Notes: generated by a model not told the origin, from the letters alone. A stretch of 64,000 nt of DNA from Leptospira interrogans (GCF_900156205.1 NZ_FTNA01000002.1:163514-227513), one strand, 5' to 3'; counted from the first letter of the stretch, positions 38,242-56,390 are shown. Made by a program: numbers and translations.

Positions 38242-38454
38242 ATGGATCAAACGGAAAAGTTCAAAAAAACACTGGCTCGATATATTGATTACAGAGGAAT
38301 CGATATCGTACTTCATCTTAAAAACGGAACTGTAATCGAATTGGATAAAAACAGAAGATTGAATGGGGACGTAGTCATTAAAAATGGAAAATTTGGAATC
38401 GTAGCAGAGATTGAAATTTCGGAGATTCAAAAAGCGGAATTTTTTGCCGCCTAA
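38242..38454 (+). CDS. hypothetical protein, 70 aa
   Basis: A small, charged, soluble protein with an excellent Shine-Dalgarno (CGGAGGAAAGAATG), which supports translation. The sequence (RGIDIVLHLKNGTVIELDKN, VVIKNGKFGIVAEIEISEI) suggests a small beta barrel. I recognise no family. It sits 111 bases after the preceding gene and 175 before the S21 start. Confidence 0.6.
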   Translation: MDQTEKFKKTLARYIDYRGIDIVLHLKNGTVIELDKNRRLNGDVVIKNGKFGIVAEIEISEIQKAEFFAA

Positions 38455-38484
38455 ATACCTTTTTGAAATTTTGTCGTAAAACCC

Positions 38485-38515
38485 TTGACAGAATCCTCCC
38501 TTTTTCTGGTATCGT
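38485..38515 (+). promoter_or_regulatory. candidate sigma-70 promoter for the rpsU-yqeY-dnaG-rpoD group
   Basis: TTGACA at 38485-38490 is a perfect -35 box. A TATCGT at 38510-38515 gives a spacer of 19, longer than ideal; the -10 assignment is uncertain. It lies 115 bases upstream of the S21 start. Confidence 0.4.
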
Positions 38516-38629
38516 GTATCTTGTCTATCTATTTCTGCACAAGAAATTAAATAGTTATTTTTTCACGTATTTTGTCTCCAAGTGTTCATTTGGAGAATTG
38601 CAATTAAAACAAAGGAACCTAAAAATCGA

Positions 38630-38839
38630 ATGGTAGGAATTATTGTAAAAGACGGAGAGTCGATCGAATCTGCTCTAAAACGTTTCAAACGTGACTGTGC
38701 AAATGCAGGAATTATGAGCGAGATCAAACGTAGAGAATACTTCGAAAAACCAAGTATTAAAAAGAAGAAAGCGATCGAATCCGCAAAAAGAAAAGCAGAA
38801 AAGAAAAAACGTCTTTTCTCCAAAAAAGACAAAGCCTAA
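38630..38839 (+). CDS. rpsU: 30S ribosomal protein S21
   Basis: A 69-residue basic protein, the usual S21 size. MVGIIVKDGESIESALKRFK is the family N-terminus, followed by REYFEKPSIKKKKA and a lysine-rich tail. S21 helps the 30S subunit base-pair with the Shine-Dalgarno sequence. The open frame extends 16 codons upstream, but the conserved start is the ATG used here, with AAAGGA about 13 bases before it. It heads the S21-YqeY-DnaG-RpoD group, a variant of the macromolecular-synthesis operon. Confidence 0.95.
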   Translation: MVGIIVKDGESIESALKRFKRDCANAGIMSEIKRREYFEKPSIKKKKAIESAKRKAEKKKRLFSKKDKA

Positions 38840-38898
38840 TTTTTGACTTCGTCGAACTTGGAATCGATTGATTCCACTTACTCGAATCTAAAAAACCT

Positions 38899-39345
<447 letters not shown>

Positions 39346-39363
39346 GTACTAAGTGAGCCCCCT

Positions 39364-41160
<1,797 letters not shown>

Positions 41161-41176
41161 ATTTAGAGGGGTTCGA

Positions 41177-42934
<1,758 letters not shown>

Positions 42935-43563
42935 TTTGTCGGAACTCCGACGGATTGATATTGAAATACAACACTTGTGGGGATTGGTTATGATAGAAAG
43001 CGAGATAGTTATGACTAACACCTAACGTTTTTTGTAAATTTAAAAAGGGAAATTTGCCTAGAACTCCTTTGTTTTCACTATTATTTTGCAAGGTAAATTT
43101 AGCAATGATTCAATATCAAATCGAGTGGTTTTATTTAGAAGAGTATTTTGGAAAAGTATCAGATTCGAGAGAGCCTCTGGACGCTGAGAAATAAATCCAT
43201 TGTTCTTTCTTATTGCGATTTCCCGACATTCCAAAAGGGGACACTGTGCTTTTTTCGCCATGAATATTATTTCCGCAGAAAGAGCAAGTGGCGAACCTTA
43301 GCCGATTTACGCTGAACCTAAAAACGGGATTGTCGTAGTTCCGACAAAGTAAGCTTTAAAAATTCTTCTTGAAAATATGAGAATTTTATAGTACAGGGAA
43401 ACTTGTCCGATTTTCTTCCCACCGCCTAACCCCCACCCAAAAATTTCTAGGGCGGGGCTAACGTTTTTCATGGGGAATCGTCGTAGCTCCGACAAATAAA
43501 ACAAATTTCAATTTAAGAATTAAATATTTTTAATATTCTAACTTTTTTCCAAATTATCCAATC
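42935..43563. other. intergenic region after rpoD, with a recurrent palindromic motif
   Basis: Between the convergent rpoD and glpD genes. It holds three copies of a GTCGGAACTACGAC-type palindrome (42938-42951, 43332-43345, 43480-43493) and a CCCCCACCCAAAAAT block (43430-43444) that recurs at 63938-63952. No credible gene: the open frames here are short and without good starts. Confidence 0.6.
42938..42951. repeat. GTCGGAACTCCGAC palindrome just after rpoD
   Basis: Stem GTCGGA/TCCGAC with an AC loop, four bases after the rpoD stop. It could act as part of a terminator, though no T-run follows. Variants GTCGTAGTTCCGAC and GTCGTAGCTCCGAC lie in the same spacer. Confidence 0.45.
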
Positions 43564-45231
<1,668 letters not shown>

Positions 45232-45248
45232 AATTCGGATTTTCTTTC

Positions 45249-46466
<1,218 letters not shown>

Positions 46467-46511
46467 AAATGATTTGAAGGATTCGAAATTCCTTATTTCA
46501 ATCGAGTCTTT

Positions 46512-47708
<1,197 letters not shown>

Positions 47709-48115
47709 TTCTACTTACTGGCATTCAAAGTAAATCTATGTTAATTTTCTAAAAATAGATAGAATTTCCTGAAATCATTTACAGTAACAACTTTTTATCG
47801 GGAAACTTATAAACAATTTTACTGAATAAAAATTTTAATTTTTAAATAATTCCTATCATATAAAAAACATTAAATCATTTTCACTTTGAATTCTCAAAAA
47901 AGTAATATTCACAATTTTTAAAGAAAGGAATTTCCTTAAATTCTTATACAATTTGGTAGCCTAACGGAATAAGACAATTTACAATAAAGTAAATAAATCA
48001 GCTTTTTGAAATCATTTAAAAGAAATCCCTTTCTTTCTTATCTATCTATGATAAATTAAAATTGATTCTAAATATTGTTCTAAAATCAAATAATTATCAA
48101 AAACGAATCTTCCAA
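47709..48115. other. intergenic region, A+T-rich
   Basis: Between the convergent NodB-domain gene and a lipoprotein gene. A+T-rich without open frames, clear hairpins or copies of the repeat families. Confidence 0.55.
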
Positions 48116-48682
48116 TTACTCCCAACATTGTCCTGGTGCAAAACATTTGTAATGAGTTGCATGCCCAAAACTCTGCAGATTGTTACAAAGCTCTTTTCCA
48201 GAACTACTATTTCCGAAAGCAAAATTATATGAATTCCAAATAGGCACAAAATATTCTCTTTCTCCAGCATAAGAATATACATTTGGAACGACCTCATTAA
48301 TGCCCATAAAACCTTCATAATTACAAGCCGCAACCTTATTGGGAACCGCACAAGAACCATCAATAATATCGTAAGCCATATCGTAGTCGTATATTTCTTT
48401 CATTCTTTTTACAAAATTTTGAGCAGATTGATTCCAAAGTGCTTTTTTATCTAAAAATGCTTTTGTCCATTCATGACAAGAAAGGATTTCTCCATCTGGT
48501 TTTTTAAATCTAGTACTAAACGCAATCGTAAGCCCTAAACTTTCTCCTTCACTCTGTGAATTTTGTTTTAAAAGCAAAATTCCAAGAATATCTTGTAGAT
48601 CCTGTTTCTGTTCATTTTTACAAAAAGATAATAAGGTAAAAATCACCAAAAAGATGACTCCCATTTTCATTGTTTTTTTCAT
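48116..48682 (-). CDS. cysteine-rich putative lipoprotein, paralog of the protein at 49130-49690
   Basis: Leader MKKTMKMGVIFLVIFTLLSFC ends in a lipobox (LLSFC). The mature protein of about 170 residues shares the whole layout of its paralog: ESLGLTIAFS, GEILSCHEW, DGSCAVPNKVAACNYEG, YSYAGEREYFVP and the terminal YKCFAPGQCWE. Six cysteines outside the lipobox are conserved between the two, suggesting three disulfides in an exported fold. I recognise no family. The start chosen has GGAG seven bases upstream, four codons after the first ATG. Confidence 0.72.
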   Translation of the reverse strand: MKKTMKMGVIFLVIFTLLSFCKNEQKQDLQDILGILLLKQNSQSEGESLGLTIAFSTRFKKPDGEILSCHEWTKAFLDKKALWNQSAQNFVKRMKEIYDYDMAYDIIDGSCAVPNKVAACNYEGFMGINEVVPNVYSYAGEREYFVPIWNSYNFAFGNSSSGKELCNNLQSFGHATHYKCFAPGQCWE

Positions 48683-49129
48683 TGTATTCTCCATATCTTT
48701 AAAATTTGATTCTTATATTTTGTAATTCATAATGAATCCTCAAAACCCAATCTTTAGTTTTTAATTTTGCAAACTAAATTTTTAATTTTAATAATTAAAT
48801 AAAATGAATATTCTTATTATATAATAAATAATTGACCTTCTCTAATTTAACTTGAATTTGCAAAAAAAATATTTTTTAATATTTTTAAATCTGTTTTTAT
48901 TTTTCTGAGCGCAAAAAATTCGAATCAATACACAACATTAAATCTCTAACTTCAGGAAAATCGATCCACACAATTCTCTAAAATAGAGTTGTTGAAAAAT
49001 TCCACAGCTCAAATTAACAAAACTAATTCAATCAACCGCTCTTATAAAATAAAAAACGGATAGAGAATTCATCTTTCAACAACTCTGATGACAATAAATA
49101 AATTATAATATTTTTAATTTAGATTAAGT
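48683..49129. other. intergenic region with a MITE-like element
   Basis: Between the two cysteine-rich lipoprotein genes; upstream region of the distal one. It is A+T-rich and contains family E copy E4. No gene seen. Confidence 0.55.
48984..49087 (+). mobile_element. family E MITE-like element, copy E4 (104 bp)
   Basis: Left end TAGAGTTGTTGAAAAATTCC and right end TTTCAACAACTCTGA are inverted repeats. The right arm has one extra mismatch (ATC before TTTCAACAACTC). The left 20 bases equal copy E3. Non-coding. Confidence 0.75.
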
Positions 49130-49690
49130 TTATTCCCAACATCTTCCTTGAACGTAACATTTATACTCTGAAGAAATTCCACGATTGATCGTAGTATTTG
49201 TACAAGCTTCTTTTGCGGTTTGAACCGGTAATTGGTAAAAATGCATCGTAGGAACCCAATACTCCCTTTCTCCAGCATAGGAATAAGAATGAGGAATTGG
49301 AGAGTTGATTCCTCCTTCTCCTTCGTAGATACAAGCGCTTACTTTATTTGGAACCACACAAGGACCATCTACACGATCGATTACTAAATCTAAATTGATT
49401 CCCACTTTGAGATTATTTGCAAACTCCTCAAGACCTCCATCCCATTCCGCTCTTTTGTCTAAATATGCAGTTGAATATTCCTTACATGAAAAAATTTCTC
49501 CATTAGGTCTTCTTAATCTATGGCTAAACGCAATCGTAAGCCCTAAACTTTCACCCACACTTTCAGAAGTTTTTTTTAAAAGTAAAAACCCAAGAGTTTC
49601 ATTTACATTTATATTATCCTCCTGCTTACAAAAAGATAAGTTAGTGATCATCAAAACGACCGCCAATACTACCCTTATCATTTTTTTCAT
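49130..49690 (-). CDS. cysteine-rich putative lipoprotein next to the TonB-dependent receptor
   Basis: Leader MKKMIRVVLAVVLMITNLSFC with lipobox NLSFC; AAGGAG lies about ten bases before the ATG. The mature part contains ESLGLTIAFS, GEIFSCKEY, DGPCVVPNKVSACIYEG, YSYAGEREYWVP and the ending YKCYVQGRCWE, parallel to the paralog at 48116-48682. It starts 26 bases after the receptor stop, so it is probably in the same operon and may be a surface partner of the receptor; that role is inferred only from position. Confidence 0.75.
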   Translation of the reverse strand: MKKMIRVVLAVVLMITNLSFCKQEDNINVNETLGFLLLKKTSESVGESLGLTIAFSHRLRRPNGEIFSCKEYSTAYLDKRAEWDGGLEEFANNLKVGINLDLVIDRVDGPCVVPNKVSACIYEGEGGINSPIPHSYSYAGEREYWVPTMHFYQLPVQTAKEACTNTTINRGISSEYKCYVQGRCWE

Positions 49691-49716
49691 TGAATTTAAA
49701 TCTCCTTAAACTTTAT

Positions 49717-52125
49717 TTATATTTTATAATTTACAATAAATCCATAAGTCCGTGGTGCTCCTGGGACTGCTTGAAAAGTACCGTCTATATAGGAAGTAAA
49801 ATAATATTCATTATTGATGTTATTACAATAAAGGTAAGCAGATAAACGTTCTTCTTCGTATCCTATTTTCAGATTCGTGATCGCATAAGGACTGCTATAG
49901 ATCGTATTATCTGCGGCAAAATACATCTTACCTACAACTTGAAATTCATATCTGAAAAACAAACCTGGCGAAGAACGATATTGCAGATAACTGACTACGT
50001 CATACTGTGGAATAAAATGTACATGTTTACCATCAAAGTTTGTATTTAAAATCCGATCATAAAATTTATTAAAAATCCCTTCCGTATATCCTGCTAAAAA
50101 ACCAAGCTGTAATGATTTATGAGGTTTTAGATAGGCTTCCATTTCAGCCCCTCGAATTGTAACTTTTTCGGCGTTCAAATTGATAGCCTCAGCTATAGAA
50201 ATAGCTCTGATTACATGAAAATCCGCAGTTTCCGTATAAAAATAAGCGAGATTCATTCCTAAGGTTTCGTTGAAATATTTAGATTTGATTCCTACTTCCA
50301 GTGTATCGTTGATCTCTGGTTTAAATGCAGCCAGTGATGGTTGATTAACAACGGTACTAAATCCTCCGTTTTTATATCCGCGACTTAAACCGATAAAAAT
50401 CATCAAAGACTCTATAGGTTTATAATCAAAAATGATTCTAGAAACGTTGTAACGATAGGAATCGTTTCGAACGTAGTGGGGGGATAAAATTCTTACGTCT
50501 CCATAAGGATTATCGAATAAAACACCTCTCGCATCACGACTGTGACCTATACCAATTTTTTGAGTTTCAATTCTGGCGCCTAAGGTAAGAGTAAATTTTT
50601 CCCAAAACGTATAACTATTATGAGTAAAAAAACTGAAAGATTTATCTACAACTCTGGAATGATGTATCTCTTTAGCGGGAGCATTTAATCCTTTAAGCAC
50701 ATTATATGTATACGCTTGCATCAAACGTTCTTGAATAAACTCTTTATCAGATATTTTATGATAAAATAATGTTCCGATTTTAAATTGTAATGGTTCTTTT
50801 TTATTTTTTGATTCTATACTTGTCTCGTGAGTTCTAGTTGTGGAATGTTCTATATATTCGGATTTAATTACCGGACTTCTTGTAAAATCTCCATCCACAA
50901 TTAAAGGATCAATTTCCATTTTTCTAATGCTATAAACTGTCTTAAAAATTGCCTTAGGCAATTTATAGGTAATATTACTGGAATATGTTTTCCCAGTTGT
51001 ATTTGAAACACCTTCATAATCCCAAAACACTTTTCGAACTGCTTTCGTACGATTGATATAAGTGCGGATATTTTTATCGCAAACTTCTGGGCTAACCACA
51101 CATCCTTTTACTAGGCTTTTGCGTCTTTCCGTTTTTGAAGCAAGGTAATTGACTATATTTAAGGAGCCGTCGTCAAAACTTTCGGCGTTTGTTTGTAAAT
51201 CGACTTCTAAATTTTCTAAAGGAGTCCAAAACAATCTAAGTCTTCCAGATTTTCCTCTTCGTCCATCTGGATGTGTTTTATGAACTTCAATTGGTATGTC
51301 AGAAACTAAATTATTAGGGTAATTAAATCCACTTACATTATTTAAATATCCATTTCTTTGAGTAGATTTTCCTGAAATACTTATATAGAGTTTATTTTTA
51401 ATTAGAGGCGTATTATAAAAAAAAGAATATTCCTTCTTTTTGTAATTCCCCCAATCAACCATAAATCTGCCCTGAGGCATATTATTCGGTTTTTTGGTAT
51501 TAATCTCTATCACACCACCTTGGAAATTTTTTGCAAATACAGTCGCTTGAGAACCCCTATGAACTTCGATACTATCTAGTGCAAATAGTTCCGTGTTTAA
51601 TGCGACGTTATCGACAAGAGGAACTCCATCTACAATCAAACCAACGGAAGGGTCACTGAAAAGAGTACTTCTCATTCCTCGAATATTATAATATGTAAAA
51701 TTACGAGCGCCCGAATCTATGATTGCAAAATTTGGAACTTGCTTATCAATATCATTAGTTCTAGATATACCTTTATCTAAAATATCCTGTTCATTAAATC
51801 TAGAAATACTACTCGGGGTTTTGAATATTTCAATATCCCTTTTATCTTTTTTACCCTGAACCATAATTCCGTTTTCTTTTTCAGAAGTTTTTTTATCTTC
51901 TTCTTTCAAAGTAGGGAGGGTAGACTCTTGTCCATCAAGAGTGAGTGTTATTATAAATAATAATATTCTAATAAATGATTTATAAAAATTAAAAATAACA
52001 TTAGAATTTAAGAATCTTATTTTTAAAGTTATGTGCTGAGTTGTATTTTTTAAAATTAAAAGATACTTTCTAACTGCATCACTTAGGAAACAAGATAGAA
52101 CAACAAACTTATATAACATGAACAC
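49717..52125 (-). CDS. TonB-dependent outer-membrane receptor
   Basis: An energised importer, 802 residues in the longest frame. The plug (about 95-215) has SISRFNEQDILDKGISRTND, IDSGARNFTYYNIRGMRS and ALDSIEVHRGSQATVFAKNF followed by GGVIEINTKKP. The barrel follows, with GLSRGYKNGGFST and INDTLEVGIKSKYF, and ends in an aromatic residue near the last strand (FIVNYKI). The sequence resembles FecA/PupB-like siderophore receptors, but the ligand cannot be read. The only ATG/GTG starts leave some 45 residues before the hydrophobic leader (SFIRILLFIITLTL), so the true start is unclear. Confidence 0.88.
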   Translation of the reverse strand: MFMLYKFVVLSCFLSDAVRKYLLILKNTTQHITLKIRFLNSNVIFNFYKSFIRILLFIITLTLDGQESTLPTLKEEDKKTSEKENGIMVQGKKDKRDIEIFKTPSSISRFNEQDILDKGISRTNDIDKQVPNFAIIDSGARNFTYYNIRGMRSTLFSDPSVGLIVDGVPLVDNVALNTELFALDSIEVHRGSQATVFAKNFQGGVIEINTKKPNNMPQGRFMVDWGNYKKKEYSFFYNTPLIKNKLYISISGKSTQRNGYLNNVSGFNYPNNLVSDIPIEVHKTHPDGRRGKSGRLRLFWTPLENLEVDLQTNAESFDDGSLNIVNYLASKTERRKSLVKGCVVSPEVCDKNIRTYINRTKAVRKVFWDYEGVSNTTGKTYSSNITYKLPKAIFKTVYSIRKMEIDPLIVDGDFTRSPVIKSEYIEHSTTRTHETSIESKNKKEPLQFKIGTLFYHKISDKEFIQERLMQAYTYNVLKGLNAPAKEIHHSRVVDKSFSFFTHNSYTFWEKFTLTLGARIETQKIGIGHSRDARGVLFDNPYGDVRILSPHYVRNDSYRYNVSRIIFDYKPIESLMIFIGLSRGYKNGGFSTVVNQPSLAAFKPEINDTLEVGIKSKYFNETLGMNLAYFYTETADFHVIRAISIAEAINLNAEKVTIRGAEMEAYLKPHKSLQLGFLAGYTEGIFNKFYDRILNTNFDGKHVHFIPQYDVVSYLQYRSSPGLFFRYEFQVVGKMYFAADNTIYSSPYAITNLKIGYEEERLSAYLYCNNINNEYYFTSYIDGTFQAVPGAPRTYGFIVNYKI

Positions 52126-53343
52126 ATTAGAAATAAGTTGTTTTATTTGTAAAGAGGATATATGATTTTAGGACTCAAAATCAATTATGTTAAAAATGGA
52201 TCAAATGAAAGTTTTCGGTTGAGAAAAAGCTGATTTCGTAAAATTGGAACCCAATTGACAATTATTGTTACTATAAAATTCACATTTAAGAAATCAAAAA
52301 GTATACCAACAAAATAACTATTTTATAAATTGAAATTAATTTAAATGGTCCGATTTGGATAAAAAAATCAGATCTATCAAAAGAAACGTTGTGATGACAT
52401 ATAAAAATAAAAAGGACTTCTCTAAAAATAATATTACTAATCGTTCAAAATTAACGTGAAACTCGACCTAAGAAAACAAGAAAGAATTTTCCAAAAGTAT
52501 GAGTTCCTACAATTTTAGAATTTGTTTTTAAAATCGTGATTTGCGGGAGTTCCCACATTTTAGGGATAGGATCTGCAAAGTTCAAATTCTAACTTTTTTA
52601 GAAAATGAATCACGGGATTCTTTATGTCGAACTCACGTTAAGTAGGAGAAAACAAGAGTAGTAGGGTGAAATTTTAATTTGTGGTAATAATTTCTACAAA
52701 TTAATTAAGCCAAGCCACATTACAGATTTTTAAACAATCATTTTTAGTTATTGAGATTTGTAACTGATCTGTTTTATAGAATTTGATTTTTTGTGGAAAT
52801 AGAAAAATGAACGTGGAAACTCTATTGTTTTTGAGGTCTTTAGGAAATTAAACATAAATCATCTAATAGAATTACAGACTTTAAGAAAAATTTTTCTTCT
52901 TACATCAAATTCTCGAATTCGTATTAAATACTCAGAATTCTGGTTTTAAAGTAGATATTCGTATTAAAAGTTCTTTCTATTCTATGTAAGGATCTCTTAC
53001 ATAGAATTTACGTTAAATAACAACTCGAAGAACAATTATGACTTGTTTTCAAATGAAAAGTAATCTCTATTTTTTGCATATTGTTTTTTAAATTATAGGT
53101 GAATTTTCAATTTTTGGAAAACTTACAGAAGTTGAGTTAAAGTTTTTCACATTTTAAAATTAGAACTTTAACATATACAATAATTCAATTGTATCCTACG
53201 TTCCTTTAAAAAATTTACACATTCTAACAAAATTTTATGGAATGTGTTGTATTTTCCTTTCATGATTGAAAAATCAAATTTTAGGATAACAAACAATTCT
53301 TAAATTCAAATTAAATACGATCAAGATTTCTAATAAAACTCTT
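52126..53343. other. intergenic region, 1.2 kb
   Basis: Upstream of the TonB receptor and downstream of the SRPBCC gene (both minus strand). It contains family B copy B2. I looked for an iron-box-like palindrome near the receptor start and saw none that is convincing. No gene seen. Confidence 0.6.
52451..52641 (+). mobile_element. family B inverted-repeat element, copy B2 (191 bp)
   Basis: Ends TTAACGTGAAACTCGAC and GTCGAACTCACGTTAA are inverted repeats with two or three mismatches. The core (AAAAGTATGAGTTCCTACAA, TTTTTAAAATCGTGATTTGC, AAAATGAATCACGGGATTCT) matches B1. Non-coding. Confidence 0.75.
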
Positions 53344-53844
53344 TTAAGGAAAAACATTATTTAAGATTTCAAGTTCCTTCTTGAGATTTGCATCTTTTCC
53401 AACAATCATAAAAATCGCTCGAATTGGAATACTAGAAACTTCTGAAACCTCACTAATCGTAATTTTTGTTTTGTCTCCATCAGGTTGCAATCTATAATCC
53501 CAAGATCCTTTCATTCCAAAGCTACTTTCTTTCATTTCAACTCGAACCCGAGAGTTTTCTTCTCTTTCAGTCATTTCGAAATGAATATATCCCCCCATAT
53601 CCGTTCCTTCTTTCCAAATCGGATATCCTTTTGTGTTTTTTCCTTCCAGAATTACATCCACCACTTCTTTTCTATATTTTGGAATCTCTTCTAAATTTAA
53701 CAGATGTTGAAATACTTTTTTCACAGGCGCATTTATCGTTCCCGAAATGTCACCTTCAAATTTCGGATTTGCAAAAGCTCCTAAACCCAAAAAAACCAAA
53801 CCAAGAATACAAATCGTTCCTAATAAACCGAATAATATTTTCAT
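53344..53844 (-). CDS. SRPBCC-family (polyketide cyclase/START-like) protein with N-terminal membrane segment
   Basis: A 166-residue protein with a hydrophobic N-terminus (FGLLGTICILGLVFLGLGAF) that is a signal peptide or anchor. It is followed by the START-like pattern: GDISGTINAPVKKVFQHLLN (first strand and helix), YPIWKEGTDMGGYIHFEMTE, GMKGSWDYRLQPDGDKTKIT and a long C-terminal helix. Members bind hydrophobic ligands, but the ligand here is unknown. Confidence 0.8.
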   Translation of the reverse strand: MKILFGLLGTICILGLVFLGLGAFANPKFEGDISGTINAPVKKVFQHLLNLEEIPKYRKEVVDVILEGKNTKGYPIWKEGTDMGGYIHFEMTEREENSRVRVEMKESSFGMKGSWDYRLQPDGDKTKITISEVSEVSSIPIRAIFMIVGKDANLKKELEILNNVFP

Positions 53845-54794
53845 TATTTTTTCCTTTATTATGTTTTTAAAATTTTACTTAATGAAATCTCTATAAAATA
53901 AATTTTAGCTACTATGATCATCGCCAAACAGAGCTTCTATGCTGAAATTTGATTGGATAATCATTCTTTTTTTGGATTTTACATAGACCCTCAAAATTTT
54001 CTCTCCTAAATTTTTCCAAAGGAGCCATTCATTCGTTAATAATCTAAGATTTCTTGTCAAGTAAATCTTATAATTTTGTACTACTCATTCCTATATAAAA
54101 ATACCATAAATTTTAAACCAAATCTCAGTTTAAAGACAGAATTTTGGATACTCTATTCGAACTTATAAGTATCTTCTCTTATAAACCTATTCAAAGATGT
54201 ATCATAGATTTTGTAATCAAAGTGTAAACTTGGAATTTGATTTTGTATAAACCACAAGCACAGAATTTAATAGAATAATAATAAGGGATTTCTAGTTTAC
54301 CAGAATTTTAAACTTATAAAAAAATTTCAGAAATGAAATTACTTTTGTTCCGAAAAATATTCGTTTCAATTGTATAAAAATAAAGTTTACTGTTACAAAT
54401 CAAAATAAATTCTCACTCAAACATTTTTCTGTTTTAGTAAATATTTTCAAAACTTATCTTAGGTTGTACTTATTTTTAAAATTATAAATTTTACTGTTTA
54501 GAGGAGTGATGACAACAAATGTTTCAGATAATTTTTGACTTAAAAAAGCACAGTTATAAAATTTAAGTTAGAAGTCTTTTCGTTATAATTTTATAAACTT
54601 TTTCATTTTTCAGGATGGGAAACATCTAGAAAAGATAAGTGTCTTTTTACTTTTTTATTTAACACTGGGAATATTACATCCTTTGAATTTACCTTTTTAC
54701 AACGGACGCTTAAATCCGATTTTTTTATTCCGAAGTTTTTGCTTTTCTTTTTTATCCGCACTTTCAAAATGAACTTCTTCATAGGAGCATTCTC
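53845..54794. other. intergenic region, A+T-rich, between divergent genes
   Basis: Separates the SRPBCC gene (minus) and the MCP gene (plus), so both promoters lie here. I see no clear repeat copy or gene. An open frame at about 54603-54833 on the minus strand overlaps the MCP start and has no Shine-Dalgarno, so it is not called. Confidence 0.55.
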
Positions 54795-56390
54795 ATGCAG
54801 AATCCAATCCAATCCGAAAAATCTTCCATCCATCAGATTTGGAAAGAAGGTGCCGTAGTTATCAATCGAATTCGTTTCGGATTGGTCATTCTTTTTTCTC
54901 TTACATTAATCAGCGTTTCTAAAACGAATCATCCCACTCAAGTAATCGCACACGTAGCCGGTACAACTTTAATGGGACTTTATTGTCTTTTAGAATTTAT
55001 TCTTCATCGGGCCGGTAAAGTAGGAGTTCGATTTCAGAAAACGTTAGTTCTTTTTGATGTTAACATTCTTTCTTTAACTCTCATGGTAGATTGTTCTATC
55101 GAGCCAGAAGTATCTTCCGGCATACTCGCTAATATGCTTATATTCTTTATTTACTTTTACATCATGCTTTATTCGTCTTTTTTAGGTGAAAAGAAATTCA
55201 TACTTCTGGTTGGTGTTTTTTCTGCGTTAGGCATCATTACTTCAGTTTTTGTAGCTTGGAAAGGTGGTATGATTCTCACAGAAGATCCAGAAATAGGTAA
55301 AAATCCAGGTAGCCTGATATTTTCCGTCCAGATCATTAAAGTTACCTTCGTATTTACTGCCAGTGTGATTCTTTTTCATTTGATGAAACTTTTTGATAAA
55401 CTTACTACAGAAGGTTCAAGGCTTTACGAAGATTCTCAACACCTCTTAAAGAAACTCACTCAGGATCGTGAAGTATTGGAAAATTCAGCTGAAAATTTGG
55501 AATCTTCAATTCGTAAGTTCGCGGAATTTATCAATCGAACCGGAGAAAAGATGGAATCCCAAGCTGCTGCTATCGAAGAAGTCAACGCAGTGATTGAAGA
55601 ACTTTCCGTTTCCTCTTCAAACACTACACATTCTATCGAAACCCAGAATTTGAGTTTAAGCGAACTTGTTGGCAATTCAGAAAAGTTAGACGAAATCTTA
55701 AAAAACAGCGCTTCTCTAAGTGAAGCTCTCGCCATTTTTGCTAAAGAGAATAAAATAGATATGGAAAACGTAACGATCGCTGCAGAAAAAACAAAATCCT
55801 ATCTCATGGATATTTCGAATTCGTTTAACAAAGTAGACGAAATCAATCGAATTATGAGTGAAATTGCAGATAAAACTAACCTGCTTGCTCTGAATGCTTC
55901 GATCGAAGCCGCAAGGGCAGGTGTAGCCGGAAGAGGGTTTGCAGTAGTCGCAAATGAAGTAAGTAAACTTGCAGAATTTACTTCCAGTAATGCCAAATCT
56001 ATTTCTGAAATTGTCAATCAGTCCAGAAAATTTATTGAAGAGGCAAGAATTGCATCTACAGAAACTGGAAATCTGACGGAAAATCAGAAGATGAAAAATT
56101 TAGATACCGCAGATCGAATCGATAAGATGAATCAGTTCTATCTAGAGCAAAAATCAATTATCCAAAAATTTGTCTCAGAAGTGAATCGAATTAAATTGAC
56201 TTCTGAAAAAATTCTCAGATCTACTCAGGAGCAAATGTTGGGACAAAAAGAGATGGTTCAGACGATGGGAAATTTAGGTTCTGAAATCAATCAAATCAAC
56301 GAAGATTCGGGACAACTCCAAGAGGAAATTGTAAGAATTAAAACCCAAGCTTCTGAACTTAGACTTTTAAGTATTCAATCTGAAAGTTGA
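54795..56390 (+). CDS. methyl-accepting chemotaxis protein with six-helix membrane domain
   Basis: A 531-residue receptor. Instead of a periplasmic ligand domain it has about six hydrophobic helices (residues 22-205) with short loops, then the cytosolic signalling helical bundle (about 220-525). The conserved tip reads [20 protein letters not shown] followed by [20 protein letters not shown], near 358-395. Signals are likely sensed within or across the membrane and passed to CheA/CheW. ATG with AGGAG seven bases upstream. No che gene is adjacent. Confidence 0.9.
   Translation: MQNPIQSEKSSIHQIWKEGAVVINRIRFGLVILFSLTLISVSKTNHPTQVIAHVAGTTLMGLYCLLEFILHRAGKVGVRFQKTLVLFDVNILSLTLMVDCSIEPEVSSGILANMLIFFIYFYIMLYSSFLGEKKFILLVGVFSALGIITSVFVAWKGGMILTEDPEIGKNPGSLIFSVQIIKVTFVFTASVILFHLMKLFDKLTTEGSRLYEDSQHLLKKLTQDREVLENSAENLESSIRKFAEFINRTGEKMESQAAAIEEVNAVIEELSVSSSNTTHSIETQNLSLSELVGNSEKLDEILKNSASLSEALAIFAKENKIDMENVTIAAEKTKSYLMDISNSFNKVDEINRIMSEIADKTNLLALNASIEAARAGVAGRGFAVVANEVSKLAEFTSSNAKSISEIVNQSRKFIEEARIASTETGNLTENQKMKNLDTADRIDKMNQFYLEQKSIIQKFVSEVNRIKLTSEKILRSTQEQMLGQKEMVQTMGNLGSEINQINEDSGQLQEEIVRIKTQASELRLLSIQSES

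Noticed and set aside
38094..38430. Extra small frames around the 70-aa gene
   Set aside because: They overlap better supported genes in other frames and lack ribosome-binding sites.
52126..52200. Fur-box-like site before the TonB receptor
   Set aside because: No stretch approaches a palindromic GATAATGATTATC-type pattern beyond what A+T-rich DNA gives by chance.
53466..53870. 134-residue plus-strand frame opposite the SRPBCC gene
   Set aside because: Rich in Leu, Phe and Ser from antisense reading, without a Shine-Dalgarno; the minus-strand gene has a clear fold pattern.
54603..54833. 76-residue minus-strand frame near the MCP start
   Set aside because: Overlaps the MCP N-terminus, lacks a ribosome-binding site and is low-complexity lysine-rich.
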